64,000 nucleotides of DNA from Xestospongia bergquistia (GCA_963965975.1 OZ014412.1:14026849-14090848), one strand, 5' to 3'; numbered from the stretch's first letter, positions 1 through 13,055 are shown. Notes: generated by a model from the letters alone, not told the origin. Program-made: numbers and translations.

Positions 1-182
1 ACCCTATCGGGTATTTTCTCAGCAACTTCCTTGAGATGTCCATCGCTCATAGAAAGAAACGTTTCTCCGTCAATGGAATGGCTTTGAAAGTTGTCCAAAA
101 CTTTCTGAGGGATTCAATTGGATGACAGGAACAGAGACAGTTCATCAGCAGACAAATCTTCCAATACAACGCAACTCGCCAT
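1..182 (-). pseudogene. SAM-domain (SAMD3-like) ORF, N-terminal part, cut by window edge
   Basis: Read on the minus strand from an ATG at 182-180, the frame runs to the window edge and resembles a sterile-alpha-motif domain. It has an early LEDLSADELSLFL helix and later IDGETFLSMSDGHLKEV, which matches the SAM 'GxxLLxLTxxDLKEL' helix pattern. One in-frame TGA at 116-114 interrupts it just before an IPQKVLDNF segment, and the same frame continues past it, so it is either a relic or a single-base mutant. Animal SAMD3-like proteins commonly occur next to transposase-like genes. Here the ORF is head-to-head with the C2H2 transposase at 322, and the same pairing recurs at 36.4 kb. Function is unknown; an accessory protein of the element is inference. 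Confidence 0.5.
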
Positions 183-321
183 TGAAAAGTAGAGAGACTG
201 AGTGCAGCTGTTAAGGAAGGTGCTAAAGCTGCTTGAAGTTTTGCGCATGCGCAACACCATGCTGTTTAGAAAAATAGAAGGCAGGTGGCAGTTATCATAA
301 ACCGTTCTCAATAAATAACTC
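183..321. promoter_or_regulatory. Divergent promoter spacer with NRF1-type palindrome
   Basis: This 139-bp gap separates the start codons of the minus-strand SAM ORF and the plus-strand C2H2 ORF. It contains TTGCGCATGCGCAA at 241-254, a perfect palindrome matching the metazoan NRF1 consensus (YGCGCAYGCGCR), in otherwise AT-rich DNA. NRF1 sites are typical of TATA-less, bidirectional animal promoters. That it drives both ORFs is inference. Confidence 0.45.
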
Positions 322-2519
322 ATGGATCCCGGAAATATCAAAGTTTGCCCACTATGTTCATTTATGGTACCAAGCCTCATGTACTTGCTTAAACATGTTC
401 GAGAAGTCCATGCACACAGACCTGGATTTTGTATCACCTGTTGTCTCGGTGGTTGTCGAAAACAATTTAGAAAATTCGAAGTTTACAGAAATCATGTGTA
501 TGATTTTCATACGGATTCTGAGCCTGTTATTCAATGTTCTACCTTTCAAGATCAGGATGACCCTGATCATTGGTTGAATTGTGAAACTGACTCATTCCAT
601 GACCCAGAGATGATCTCATCCATTCTGTATTCAAAGAAAAGGGCTGCTGCTACATGGATTTTAAAAGTCCAAGAGATGTACAAACTACCTCAGTCCACAA
701 TGAAACAAATTCTTAAGGATGTAACTGTTTTTTTTCAAAATATACTCATGGACCTGCATGATGAATTGAAATCGATCTTGTCAAATTCTGGTATTGACCA
801 CACATGGTTTCAGGGATTTGACCAGTTATTTAGTGCTAACTCCTTCTATACTAATCCATTTTTGGGATTAGAAACTCAGCATGCACAGCTGAAATATTAC
901 AAAGAGTCGTTGAATTTTGTGGTAAGAAGTATTATAATAAGATATTTGTATTGGTCAGTACTAACTTTATGTTCATGTTATTTACAAGGAGCCAGAGCCA
1001 ATTCTTCTTGGCACCGAGAGACAGTGGACAGGGAGTGGGAAAAAGAGAAGACATGCTGAAGTGCAAGAAGAAATGATGTATATTCCTTTATTGAAAACCA
1101 TTCAGTCCCTCTTTTGTAATCTTGATGTTGTGAGAATGGTATGTTCATAAGTAAATATGTACACTTTTAGAAAACACATTATTAAATATTTTATCTTTAG
1201 GTTGAGATGGGCCATAATTCAGATGATGGAATTATTAGAGACTATTGTGATGCCACTATGTTTTCAAAACATCCCCTCCTAGCATTAGACTCAAACTTTC
1301 TTCAGATATTTTTATATTATGATGATTTAGAGGTATGTAACCCACTAGGTTCAAAACGTATTATCCACAAGCTGGGTAAGTTATTCATTCATCCTTGTGA
1401 TTTAATTTACAGTCTATCTCCACCTCTATGCAATATAGCTGTATTTTATTTTGTCCTTGCAAACCTTCCTCCTTTATTCCGCTCAAAGGTGAGCCGGATT
1501 CAACTAGAAGCTATTGTAAAGAGTGAGCTTTTGAAGAAGTATGGTGCTAACAAAATTTTGAAGCCTATTATAGAAGACATAAAGAAATTGGTGAGCAATC
1601 ACATCTACTGTATCTTGTTAACTTCTTGTTGACTCTTTTATAGGAAACAGGATATATGTTTCAGATCAGAGGACAGCCTCAAATGAAATGGGAAACTCTA
1701 TGTTTGGTTCCTGCTGACAACTTGGCAAGCAATATATTAGGCGGCTTTAAAGAAGGTTCCACTGCCCATAGAGGTTGTCGTCACTGCCTTGCTCTACCAT
1801 CTGACATTCAGTCAATATTCACTGAATCCAAACTTATATTACATAACCCTGATGAACACAAAGCTAAATGTGATGAACTTGACAAAGCAACTAGTCAACA
1901 AGACCGAGACAAACTATCTATGGAATTTGGGATCAACCAGAGGTCAATTTTGGATGAGTTACTGTACTTCAAAGTTTGTTCAGGAGCCCTTGTACAGGAT
2001 GTCATGCATGATGTCCTTGAAGGTACAAAAGCATACTTGCTTATTCATTTAATTAAAATCTTCTATATGTATTCTTGAGTATGAAACAAAAGAACTCCTT
2101 CAGCAACACATAGACAAAGATGGTTACTACTCTTTAGAGTATCTAAACCAACAAATAACTGGCTTTGAACTAGGATTGATGGAGATGAAGAATCGACCAT
2201 AAACTATTGCTTTATCTACTCTACGAAGTAATGATCACAAACTGAAGCAAGAAGGTAACAAAGGTTTCAACATCATGTTTATTTTTTTTTACTTTACTAC
2301 TTCGTAGCTGCACAAATGTGGTTGCTAGGAAGGGTTCTACCATTGATGGTTGGGGACAAGGTTCCTAGTGGTGATGAATTTTGGATCAATTATTTGGACT
2401 TATTGGAGATTGTTGATATCCTAATGGCCCCAGAGCTCACTGAAGATGATGTAGCTAATCTAGCAACATTAATTTCTGACCACTGTCAACAGTTCAAGCT
2501 ACTGTATCCTAATGCCTAA
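322..2519 (+). pseudogene. C2H2 zinc-finger / TNP2-like (CACTA-type) transposase gene, degraded
   Basis: Two C2H2 fingers lie at the N-terminus (CPLCSFMV...HVREVH, then CRKQF...HVYDFH), followed by a helical region and the family blocks YYDDLEVCNPLGS, FYFVLANLPPLFRS, VPADNLASNILGGF, GCRHCLAL, DVMHDVLEG and LLPLMVGD-like LPLMVGDKVPSGDEFW. These blocks fit TNP2/CACTA-like transposases of animals. Inferred exons are 322-920, 990-1138, 1201-1375, 1439-1590, 1644-2022, about 2080-2255 and about 2309-2519, with short GT/AG introns. Phases agree up to exon 5. The exon 5-6 junction does not keep frame, and TAA follows the MEMKNRP segment, so the gene looks inactive. It starts 139 bp from a divergent SAM ORF. 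The exact superfamily is uncertain. Confidence 0.6.
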
Positions 2520-2529
2520 AGTCACGTGA

Positions 2530-2563
2530 CCTTCTCTGAAAGAAGGGACATTCTCAGAGAAGG
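2530..2563. repeat. Short inverted repeat just after the transposase relic
   Basis: CCTTCTCTGA (2530-2539) and TCAGAGAAGG (2554-2563) form a perfect 10-bp stem with a 14-nt loop, starting 11 bp after the stop codon. It could fold in a 3' UTR or be chance. No T-run follows it. Confidence 0.4.
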
Positions 2564-3189
2564 CCTTTTGTTAATCTGTTTCCATCAGGTTTTTGTCTTA
2601 TGTATTGTTATCATGGTTCCAAACAAGTCTTATTTGACCTTCTACGGAAAAGTGAGTCATATTTGACAATTTGACAATGTTAAAACATGTAGTATGCTCA
2701 CACTAGTACTGTATATACCTGTCTATCTGGTAAACAAGTCTTGGTTATGCTAACATGTATTTCTCACATGCAGATTTCATTCTTAGAGTATCTGTGTACT
2801 AGTATACAACTGACCTGTTTAGTAACGTTTTAATAAAGCTATTATTATGAACATTTAAAATGTAGCAGTGTCATTATATTAGTGAAATTTATTGCTTACT
2901 ATCTATTTTACTTTTATAAGTGCGACAATTGTGTCCTAGTTGTCCACATTTTACACATAGTTATGGCTGTTTTTTGTGAATTAGAGGAAACATCTTTTGT
3001 ACATTTGTCTTTCAGCGGGTGACTCAATGGATGGCTGAGGGGATGGACGTAGTGTCAAAGGTTGCAGCACTTAGGTAAAGGACATGTAATGTCTTGGAAC
3101 GGAAGCTGACAATGCTCCTTTACTTTATCATAGAGATAATACTGTCAATTAGCTGTGAGACCATGCAAATGAATAAAGGAAGATATAAT
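2564..3189. other. AT-rich spacer, no gene seen
   Basis: No ORF, splice-phased exon or known motif could be supported here. It separates the plus-strand transposase relic from the minus-strand DUF7869 relic. Confidence 0.5.
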
Positions 3190-3900
3190 ATATTTGTTTT
3201 GTTTAGATGAGGGATTTCTTAAGAGATGCAATTCTTTGACTGGACCATCAGTGGATCCCCTATAAACTGAAGCTTGTGAGGTTGGTTATTATAAAAGGTA
3301 AAGTGATGATATTTTTATATTAGGTATATTTATAATATGGAGCCAGAAAACCAGTCCAATATTAGGTAGGTTCCAATACTTGACCATCTTCAGTACCAAC
3401 TAACTGAGCAATATTGACTACTGAAAACTGCTTTGTAACATTTCCAATCTCATTTAGAGACTTAACTTAAGTACATCTAAACTTCTTTGTGATTAGGCCA
3501 AAGCATCAATCAGCTGAAAATTTCATTTGTCACACAAGTAGAAAGGAGAGAGTGATTGATATATTATGGGCTGTGAAAACCCTCCACATAAGATACTAAA
3601 AATGGAAAGGTGCATCGTTAGGTTTTACTGACAGTCTTACTTTACCTGTAAAACTGCATTATTCTTATTTTGTCCCACACAATTATCTATATGGGGATGT
3701 ATACAAGAAGCATTTAATTCATTGAAGGTAGTAGTGTAGTAAACTGTATTGGCACATTTTTCTGTATCACAGGATTCTTCAATTAAAATGTTTGCTTGTT
3801 TCGGTATTGCTTAACAACAAACCAAAGGATTCCATTTTCTTAAAAATATATAAATCCAGGTTGAAGAGGGTTATTTGGACAATGAGCTTGTTCAGTAAAT
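3190..3900 (-). pseudogene. DUF7869-type transposon-derived gene, relic
   Basis: Minus-strand translation in shifting frames gives, in order, EQAHCPNNPLQPGFIYF, AIPKQANILIEESCDTEKC, HIDNCVGQNKNNAVLQ, a GT..AG intron (about 3640-3610), YLMWRVFTAHNISITLSFLL, KFSADWCFGLI, VNIAQLVGTEDGQVLEPT and ASVYRGSTDGPVKELHLL. The 'DNC-GQNKN ... YLMWR ... ITLSF ... DWCFGL' series is the signature of the DUF7869 family, which is widespread in cnidarian, sponge and mollusc genomes and usually transposon-derived. Stops (for example after SFLLV) and frame changes show decay. The 5' part cannot be placed with confidence; an acidic coding-like stretch lies at 4390-4070. Confidence 0.6.
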
Positions 3901-4069
3901 GAACATTGTCTTTAATAGATAAATAAACTGTGAGTTAATTTCAGGAGATCATCAAATGCAATTGTGGATAATTGATGCATATATAAGGTTGTAGCCATGA
4001 CATCATTTTACAGCATTTAATCCAAGACTAAACTATAGAATTCCTAACAGAGCTTCCATTAAAGAAATT

Positions 4070-4390
4070 CCTGCTTTTTCATAAAGTTTAAAGTAAAACA
4101 TTTCATCGCCAATTTCTGCTACATCAAAGTCTTGCTCTATATCAGCATGGTATATGCTATTAGCATCACTTCAATCCATTAAGTTATTGTTTGAGTCATT
4201 GTAATAATCCAGTTCATCATTCATATCTTCTTCACTAGTAGCTACAAGATCAACATCTACATCACTTGATGCTATTTATATTTATGATTCATCTCTCAAT
4301 AGTAGACCTATTTCAGATTCAATAGAATCTTGTATGAAATGACCAGAGTCACCTGAATCCATTACAAAAGGATAGCTAGTAAGTTTCGGC
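4070..4390 (-). pseudogene. Acidic coding-like relic, family unknown
   Basis: On the minus strand a mostly open frame reads DSGDSGHFIQDSIESEIG, SEEDMNDELDYYNDSNNN and DIEQDFDVAEIGDEMFYF, broken by three stops. The acidic Asp/Glu/Asn bias differs from the surrounding noncoding DNA. It may be the N-terminal part of the DUF7869 relic just downstream on the same strand, or a separate fragment. I do not recognise it. Confidence 0.25.
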
Positions 4391-7300
4391 TTTTCTTAAG
4401 ACTAAATCTGTAATTATATGTACTCTGTATGTATTGATATTATCAAGTATTGTATTACTTCATCACCTCAATAGTGCTGTATAAAGCTTTGTATATTATC
4501 ATTAATGATATTTTTGTAGTTTAGCTGAATACGAATACTTTCACTTTGAGGACAGTACAACTGTAATTCATTACATAAGGAGCTGTTATCAATGGAAGAG
4601 GTCCCATTTAATAATTTGGAAGACATTGATGTTAGAATGAAGTGCTTACTCCTTGTTATAGTTCTAATGATACATCTGATTGGTTCTGATCTGATTAAGC
4701 AACAATTGTTGAGGAAAAAAAGTAAATGGTTAGCTGAATATATGTATATACATGTATGCATATGTCAACCCTAGTTTAAAACAAGGCTACTTCAAAGCAT
4801 TGCAATATCAGTTAATTATTTAATCTATTGTTAAGTGTTGTATAAACTTAGGTAGTGTTAATAAACCATGAACATCCTGCTTTGAAAATATTTTTTTGTA
4901 AAGGAATTATAGCCATTATGTTATATCTAGGTGTAAGTAACAAGAGAAATATGCCTTTAAAAGCATACAAGTGTTATATTAAAGACATTAAAATATACTA
5001 ATTACTACATACTGGTATTACGATTCTTGTAGGTTTGTGAAAATCATATAGCTTCTATTATCAAGGACTTGTTAAAGCAAGTTAAGAATGATAAAAAGCA
5101 GTGTTACCATGACTACCATCATCTAGAAATTATCAATCTACCAGTCTTTGCACTGATTCCTAAAGTATAGTTTCTGGTAATGAAGTAATGACTAATAGTA
5201 TTTCTATTATTATCAAAACAGTCTCAATTCCATTTACCAATCTACCTGAGAGTGGTCCTATCACCAATACTCCTCAATCCTGCAGTAGTCCTTACTTATC
5301 ACCATCTGAGCCTGAATATATTTCAATTAGTGCATCTCCAACTAGCTATGCTGAAGACGTAGTGGAATCAGTGGCCATTCTTTAGTCCTTGTACATGATC
5401 CAGATGATCAACTTTTTGTGGGAAATTAAAATGAAGCATTAGGTTATGGTGCTGTGAACAGACAATTACTATACCACTTTCTAGATTATAATCACCTACT
5501 AATTCTAATGTCTCCCTGTATCAATCATAGTAATTGTTTCCAATGGCAACCCTAGTTCAAAGGTCATTTTTTGTCACACCACAATGTTTGTATTTATTTT
5601 GAAGTTGATTTTAATCACCTGAATTAGTACATATCAAGCTTTATATATAATTATCAAATTAGGATATATCTTTTGTGTTTTGGTTAGTAGTGATATTATT
5701 TTGTTTACATAGGTGTAAGAGTTAACTGACCTGAACTATGTAAGATGTTGTTTTCTAATATGACCTTTTATTGATTGTAATTATACCTCTTTAGATTATG
5801 CAGAGTCAATACAAAATCAACCAACTTCAAAGGAGTTTGTATGTATACAGAAAACAATGATTGCTGAGATAACAACACTTCCCTGCTTGCAAGTAACAAG
5901 TCAGATATAGACTCTAAAGTAAAAATCCAAGCAACAGAATTGGTTGAAGAGGAAGACACAAGTCACACAACACGCAATCAGATAATTTCAATTGTTCATC
6001 CCTATTCATATCATTTTTCGTTAACATAATGTATTGATTAGAAATGCTTGTATCGTGAGATTCTCAAAAGCCTCTAAGTATAGGGTCTGAGTGCCATCAT
6101 TGTCACAATCCGTTCACAATTATCAATTTTTTAGGCTCTGCTTCGAGTATTGTACTGATTTTATGTTTAGTCCACTTAAGATGATATATATCAAGTGAGA
6201 CAATATTGATGATACTCTACTTCAATCTTTAGTAAAAACAAGTAAGTACAAATTAATTGATGACATTATAAAATAATTGTCATATTATCACTCCTGTGTT
6301 GTATCACATGATTTTCATAGGACTATCTCATGTTCAAAGCCTGTAGTATCTATTTCTTGTTTTTGATCTATGTATTATATATATGTCATATCTGACATAT
6401 ATTGTAATGTGACTATCACATGATAATCACTTGATATTGTGTGAACAATAATAGGACATTTATATTGGAATATTTGTTAAGAAATACCAGTATAATTGTT
6501 ATTTGTCATTGTTAATGTAAATACAGCTTTTCCACATACAATATAAAGTATAATAGAGAGTCTAGAGTATCCTAACATTGCTTTGGACCACATTGTACAT
6601 ATTATACTATAATGATATGTCCATTTCACATTCATTTAATGATAATACTTTTGAGAGTAACAGAAACCTGCAGAATTTAACATCTGCTGTACATACCAAC
6701 CCATAAATGTAATTACTCTTACTAGTATTGGGCACAATTGATTGATAGCAATAACCTCATAGCTTTTATTAACTCTTCAGACATTATTATACTGTATAGT
6801 AGGAAATTGTCACATGGTGCCAATTTTTACTTGAAACATGTAAAAAATTAAAACCTGCAAACTTTATTATTATGACAGTGCTAGTTGTAATTATCTACAA
6901 TGATGCTCTATCAATTTTTAATTGTAAACCACTTTACATATCTTGATAAAAAGTTATACCATCAAAAATTACTGCTATTGGACATTATATCAGTAAAAGA
7001 TGCTTGAATACTTGTAATTGACATTATACACCACGTTTTGATCAAATTGACAAAATATTTATAATTCAGTGTAAAAGGTCAAGATGTCATTGATATGTAT
7101 AATAATAATGGCGTTGTACAATATTGGGAGGAGGAACTAAAATATATTCATATGTTATTGTAACTCAATATATCATTATTCTATTTATATTCATAATTAT
7201 ATTGTGTAGAATTTGTGGGTGGAACTGAGATGGTATTCATATGCTATTGGAACTAACACTTACATGTGTACTCTAGTATTAGGAATTCCTTGAAATGAAT

Positions 7301-10300
7301 TTTATTTCGTGATTTGAGAAAATTTTGGAAATTTTATCACATTATATTTCAAAAGCTTTTAATAAATATTGTAAAATCATTTTGTCTTAACTACTAAGCT
7401 TTTTAGAAGCAATTAATTGACTCAATCTATTATCTAACAGAAGGTTGTACTGTCCATATGATAATGGTCAATTGTTTTTAATAAAGTATGATGGCTAGGT
7501 AATATGTGTAGTCTTATAATTTGTTTAGCATTAGCAATAACAATATGTACTTAGCTAAGTTGATGAATAACCAAATTCATTACTTTGTTAGTATATTTAT
7601 TCACTACATTGATCCTTTGTTAGCATGATAATGATCTGGTTTGGTTACTCCATTTATGACTACTATGCCTACTAAAGGTGACCTTGTGCATTTCACCTTG
7701 TATTGATTAATTAGTAGTAGTGTTGGAATTGTTAACAGTATTCATTATAATTAGCTGCTTTGTTACCTAATGAATATTGTTAAAAATTATTAACCAGTAG
7801 AGTTATCAATTTTGATTTCATATCTACATTTTCATAAATGTTATATTATTCACTTCATCATCAATCCATTATTAGTGTTTTTTTCTATATTTTAGGAAGT
7901 CACAATGTACTATTGGTACTGCTGATACTAAGAAAGTACTAGTTTTTTAAGATACATACATTTTAAAAAGGTATTATAATTGATGTATCTACTTCATCTC
8001 TCTATGTGTCTATTGTACTAATTAACATGTGTCTATTTTATTTTTCCATTTATTTGTCCATTTTATATGCTGTTAATCCATTCATCTATCTATTTATCTA
8101 TTAGGTTCATTTTAAAGTTAACTCAAGATACAAGTCATGAGATAATGAAGTATTCAATGTGACATTATATGTAATGACCTGTTCAATAATTAGTGATTAA
8201 TACATATTTAAGTTATGATAAACTGGACTTTTTAAGATCAATTTAAGTATATAAGAACTTACATATACTTATAATACAATTATATATTTACATGTTTTTG
8301 AAATCAAATAGTATTATATGTATTATATGTAACATACATTGTAATGACCACTGTTAATATTGGGATTATAAGATTGATGTTCTTACTAATTAAGAATTTG
8401 TCCATACCCTCTTCTTGTTTGCCATTTTTACTATGAAATGAAATCCAATGAACTCTGAGATATCTCTTGTCCTGATATGGAAAGCTTGCATCATATTGAG
8501 TAGATTAAGACAGTTGATAATATATAGCTGTGTTGTTATGTTTTGTAGCTATGACAACTTAAATGTCTCTGAATTGGTAAGGAGATCAATTAAAGTATCT
8601 ATTGTTATTGCACTAAGACTAGATATCATTAATCACAGTTAGCTTAATGACATTTTTAGTGTCAATTATAAGTACTTGACTAATATAGATACATATAGAA
8701 TTGTGTAATTGCATTTGTAAACAATCAGAAGACCTGTTTATATAGTACATAGTACATGTTCCTCTATACTGGCTTTATCATAGTTCAAAATAGATGAGTT
8801 AATTGTTGTAAACTTAATGATATACTTGAGTATACAAGGTTGTTATTAATATGGCATGCAGACAGTGTAAAATAGTTACAATCCTACTTGTGTTGTTAAT
8901 ACCACATAAACAAACCAGTACACTTATAGTACACTCATAATGCTTATTAATATACACTTAATTTGCTTTTCTTGAAGATATCTATAAAACCACTTCTTTT
9001 TTATCTGTTCTTACAAACTTGATACATTTATATTAGTAATGTTTTGTTTTGACAAGTCTTTGGAGATAATCTGTAACAAATAGTGAACTTTATAAAGTAT
9101 TTTTTCACTACTTATTACAAGTTATTAATTGCCTTTAAATGACACTAGTACCATTGTTAGTAATATCATGAAGAAGTCTTTCATATGTAAATAAAAATAA
9201 GTACATGTAATTATATAATAGTCATGAGTATAATATAATAATTACCCATAGACTCATTTGCACTAATATAGAGTTGTAAAATTATTACATGTTATATTAC
9301 ATAATCATTAAAAGAATGGATCTGACACTAAACAATTGACATTATTAGCAACTAGATCAATGATAAATGATTTGTTTAATTCAAATGCTTGTTCCTTTCT
9401 GTGTCATAGATTTCTTGTCAGCTCTAATTTGAACATTTGGCAGCAGTGTAGATAGTTCTTGAACTTCTTGTAATATTCCTTTTTTCATTCTTTTAGTCAA
9501 CTTATTATTTTTTCTTGAAGTTCATTTTACTTGTACTTAAAAATAGTGTAATGTTTTAATAACATAACTTGTTAAAGCAGCAAACTATAATAATAACAAA
9601 AATGTGTTTTAGTGATCTTTACATTCTATAACAAAAGAATCATTCCTGACTAAACATATAATGTCAAATTGAAATAATGCTATTCAAACTTCAAGTTATA
9701 TGAACACACTTTGTTAATGTAACATACTATTATAATAATAATTTATTATGTTGATTATATAAAACAATAATTGAAGCAGAATCAACATTTAAATGAAGAC
9801 TACAAATATAATGACAATAAATCTTGTCTTTATAAAGATAATATATATTACATGAAGTTATGACCATATTACAAAAACATAAAAATAGTTATGAATTAAT
9901 ATTACTTCAAACAACAATATACAGTTGTTCATCACCAATATAGTTATGAAACAAAATGCATATTTAGTACAAAGTGAAGATAGCATTACAAGAAAATAAG
10001 AATGGGAATAAAAAATATGATAAACAGTAAATGATTGTTACTACCTACTGTTCAATAATTTCAACTTAAAAAAGGATAACATTTTACTGCTAGAATATCC
10101 ATATTTTTTTTAAATTAAAGTAAATTATTGTCCTGCCATCCACAGTGAATAAATGCATCACAAATACCCTTATTCAACATATATACTAATTCAATTTGTC
10201 CCAAATGGTAAGAAATCGAGAATTACTTCTACATAATAAAAATTACAATAAACTGTTAATCAAAAGAAATTATAAGTGTTGACTGTAATTTCTAACACTA

Positions 10301-11919
10301 ATAGAATAAATGAAACTAGTTAAGTATCTTCACATTATTTTGCTGAATGCAGCAACAAAAGTACCTAGAGATACATAAATCAAAATCTGGTTTTCCAACA
10401 ATAAAATAACATTATGACATAGTAGATCATTATATAAATGAACTGATCATTACCTTTACCAGTATAAAACACCTAATGAATTTATATAGAAATTGCTTAG
10501 TTAAAAGGAAATTAAAGTTGGCTGGTAAGGTTTGTTCGTATATATCAAACAAATTACTACATATATATCAAAGCTTAGAGTGTACTACACATATACATGT
10601 GTAGTACATGTAGTGTACATGCAACAGAGTAAAGATAAAACTGTTGGGATGTGTACTACATAATATTTATATACTTACAGGATTCATATTCCAAGTCTTT
10701 ATTTAAATTTTCAAAAAAGCTTTCTCTGCAGGTACCCATACAAAAGCTTTTTGTGTCATTTTGCAATTGAATGTGAAACATTTATTAAACAATTGCAAAT
10801 TTGTGTAACTTTCTTTAAATATAAATTTTTTGCTTCCATTTGTATATACCAACTAGAAAGCAATGGTTGTACTAAGCACACCAAGGAAAGTAATGCTTGT
10901 AATCATTGTTAAATCCGGAAGTGCTTGTGAGATTAAGAATAGTACAATTAACTATACTGTGAATATAGGCAATATGGTCATTCACAAAACTGTTCTTGGC
11001 TTCCTTTTTGAGGTTATGGGCTCCTAATTCGGGTACATAGAGTTACTAATTGAGTAATAAACAAGGGAAGTGGATTTATTGGAATTTTGGTGCGAAATAT
11101 ACTTCTGGACAGCACATGCACTTCGAACTTAGAATAATGTTGATTAAAAAGAACTTTGAAAAAATAGCAGAGGATTGGAGACATTACTCTGGATATACAA
11201 ATTCTCAAGGTGTCCAGGGGCAGCAGGAAACAGAATCACAAGACATTATTTTCTGAAACTTTGTCACCAATTGAAAAAGAACAATTTGAAATAGCTAGGT
11301 TCCACATTTCACTCGCTAATATATAAACAAAACTAGGCACATTAATTTAAGCAATTTTATTGAGTTGTGCTTGAGTAGTTGATCCTCTCTGTGACTGAGT
11401 CATCTTTAATTTTGTCATAGGACCAATTACCAGTTGTAGTTGTATGCAGTAGAAGAACAAAGTTGAATGTCGTTAACTTTAAACTTAAAGAAATCAAAGT
11501 CAATTTATTATAAAAATATAACCTAAAACATGTATTCACTTTCAATTGAATGACTATATCAAGTCTCATGCAGTCTCTTCACTTCCTTAAAGAAAGACCC
11601 ATACCAACTTTGAAACTAACTAACTGATGTCCATACAGCATCAGTTAATAACAACATAGCCCTATCATGAACTCTTCTTACCACACCTCCAGTATAAAGT
11701 AATAGTACCAAGGAATACAATATTTTAGCACAGTTTTACTCTTGACAAAGTATTAATATGAAGGGATTAAAAACTTGTTCATAATCATATTTTTGAAGAA
11801 TAGAAAGGAAACACGCACAATCAATCGAGTACTTGTTTGAGATGAATATTCTTAATGACAAATATTATCTGAAGTGTAGTTACACATTTCATTAATACAG
11901 CTTAAACAGTTACTGAGAA
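4391..11919. other. AT-rich intergenic DNA, no supported gene
   Basis: About 7.5 kb of very AT-rich sequence with only short random ORFs. Possible exon-like pieces occur at 5035-5165 (plus, CENHIASIIKDLLKQVKNDK), 5188-5385 (plus, Ser/Pro-rich) and 5795-5920 (plus). None has a partner exon or a recognised domain. A small palindromic run of ACATGT/TACATG elements lies near 10580-10625. Nothing else is claimed. Confidence 0.4.
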
Positions 11920-13055
11920 GAAGAGTACACAATCACCTAGTTTATGAATGCTTGTATGAGAACCTATTGGATTCCATACCTTGATTTCATCAAAGTATCC
12001 TAATAGCTCAAAGGCATCTTCATGCTCCTGGTTATATTGGTTGACTTTTTTATAGATCACTATCACAGCACATCATTAATCATGCCATCAAAATGTCCGC
12101 AATTTATCACACACAACCTACATAACCCACATACATAGAACAAGTAAGGGAATTGAGAATTAAAGTTCACCTCACTCAATATTACTTGGCTTTGTAATAA
12201 AGACTGATATGTATTTGGTTTATCACTAAGCTGTCTTTCTATCCCTGTCTTAGATGAAGATAAGGGATTACCCAATACCTTTGTGTGAGGTTCTTATAGT
12301 AAGAAAAGTTATAAAGCATTTTAATTATTAAAAGTCAAACATGTATTATTGGATAACTTGCCACAAAACAAAAAAAGTTCTTGAAAAACTTGTACTGTGG
12401 ATATTAAGTACCAAGTTCAGCAAAGTGATTAGTACAGTTAAAACATTCAGCAACATCAGGTAAATTGTTTTCCCAGGATGGTTTTAAAATTTTCTTTCAA
12501 GTTTGCTTTCATGTCTTCTATCAAATAACCTACCATTTCTTTTATCTTCCCAATAGCAAGATCTAATGCTGGTTGGGTGACTGATTATCATTCCTTTAGT
12601 CTAAAAAAGTAGAGTGCAGCTGATCTTTGCAACATAAATTTTGACTCTATATCTTGAGATGTGTTGTTCTCTTGTTGAAGGAAATAATAATCATCTTCAT
12701 AATGTTCTATAGTACTCATATTCTGTACACCAATGTCTTCAGAATCAGTTCTTGCAAGGGAATAATTAAATAGATCTTACCGTGAGTGGAGTGCTTTCTA
12801 GACAGATGACTTCTGAGAAATTCTGAAAAAATTGATTGGAAGAGAAGAATGAAACTCAAATGTGTGACGTAAGAAAACCTTTTCACTTACCACAGCAAAA
12901 TGCACAGAAAAAGCTGAATTACCTACACGTAATCTACCTGACTCCGCCTCGTTGACTAAAATAATTGGCGCAAAAAAAGCGGAGATTGTTGAGCACACAG
13001 ATTCAGTGAAAACGGTACCATTGATCATGATTTGCTGGTTTAATGAAAAGGACAA
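11920..13055 (-). pseudogene. Second C2H2/TNP2-like transposase relic
   Basis: Several minus-strand blocks align in order with the other copies in the window. VSEKVFLRHTFEFHS (about 12890-12850) matches the finger region of the copy at 36.4 kb (KEWKVFLRHTFQSHS). QRSAALYFF follows near 12620. A VLGNPLSSSKTGIERQLSDK block near 12275 corresponds to the LLGTERQWTGSGKKRR region of the first copy. YFDEIKVWNPIGSHTSIHKL (about 11990-11930) is the family's NPLGS block, followed by a GT donor. Stops and frame changes separate the blocks and the C-terminal half is absent. No divergent SAM ORF was found on its 5' side, so that half seems lost or unrecognisable. Confidence 0.5.

Noticed and set aside
11014-11256. 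Overlapping ORFs on both strands near 11.1 kb
   Set aside because: No recognisable motif and no fit to the transposase relic at 12 kb.
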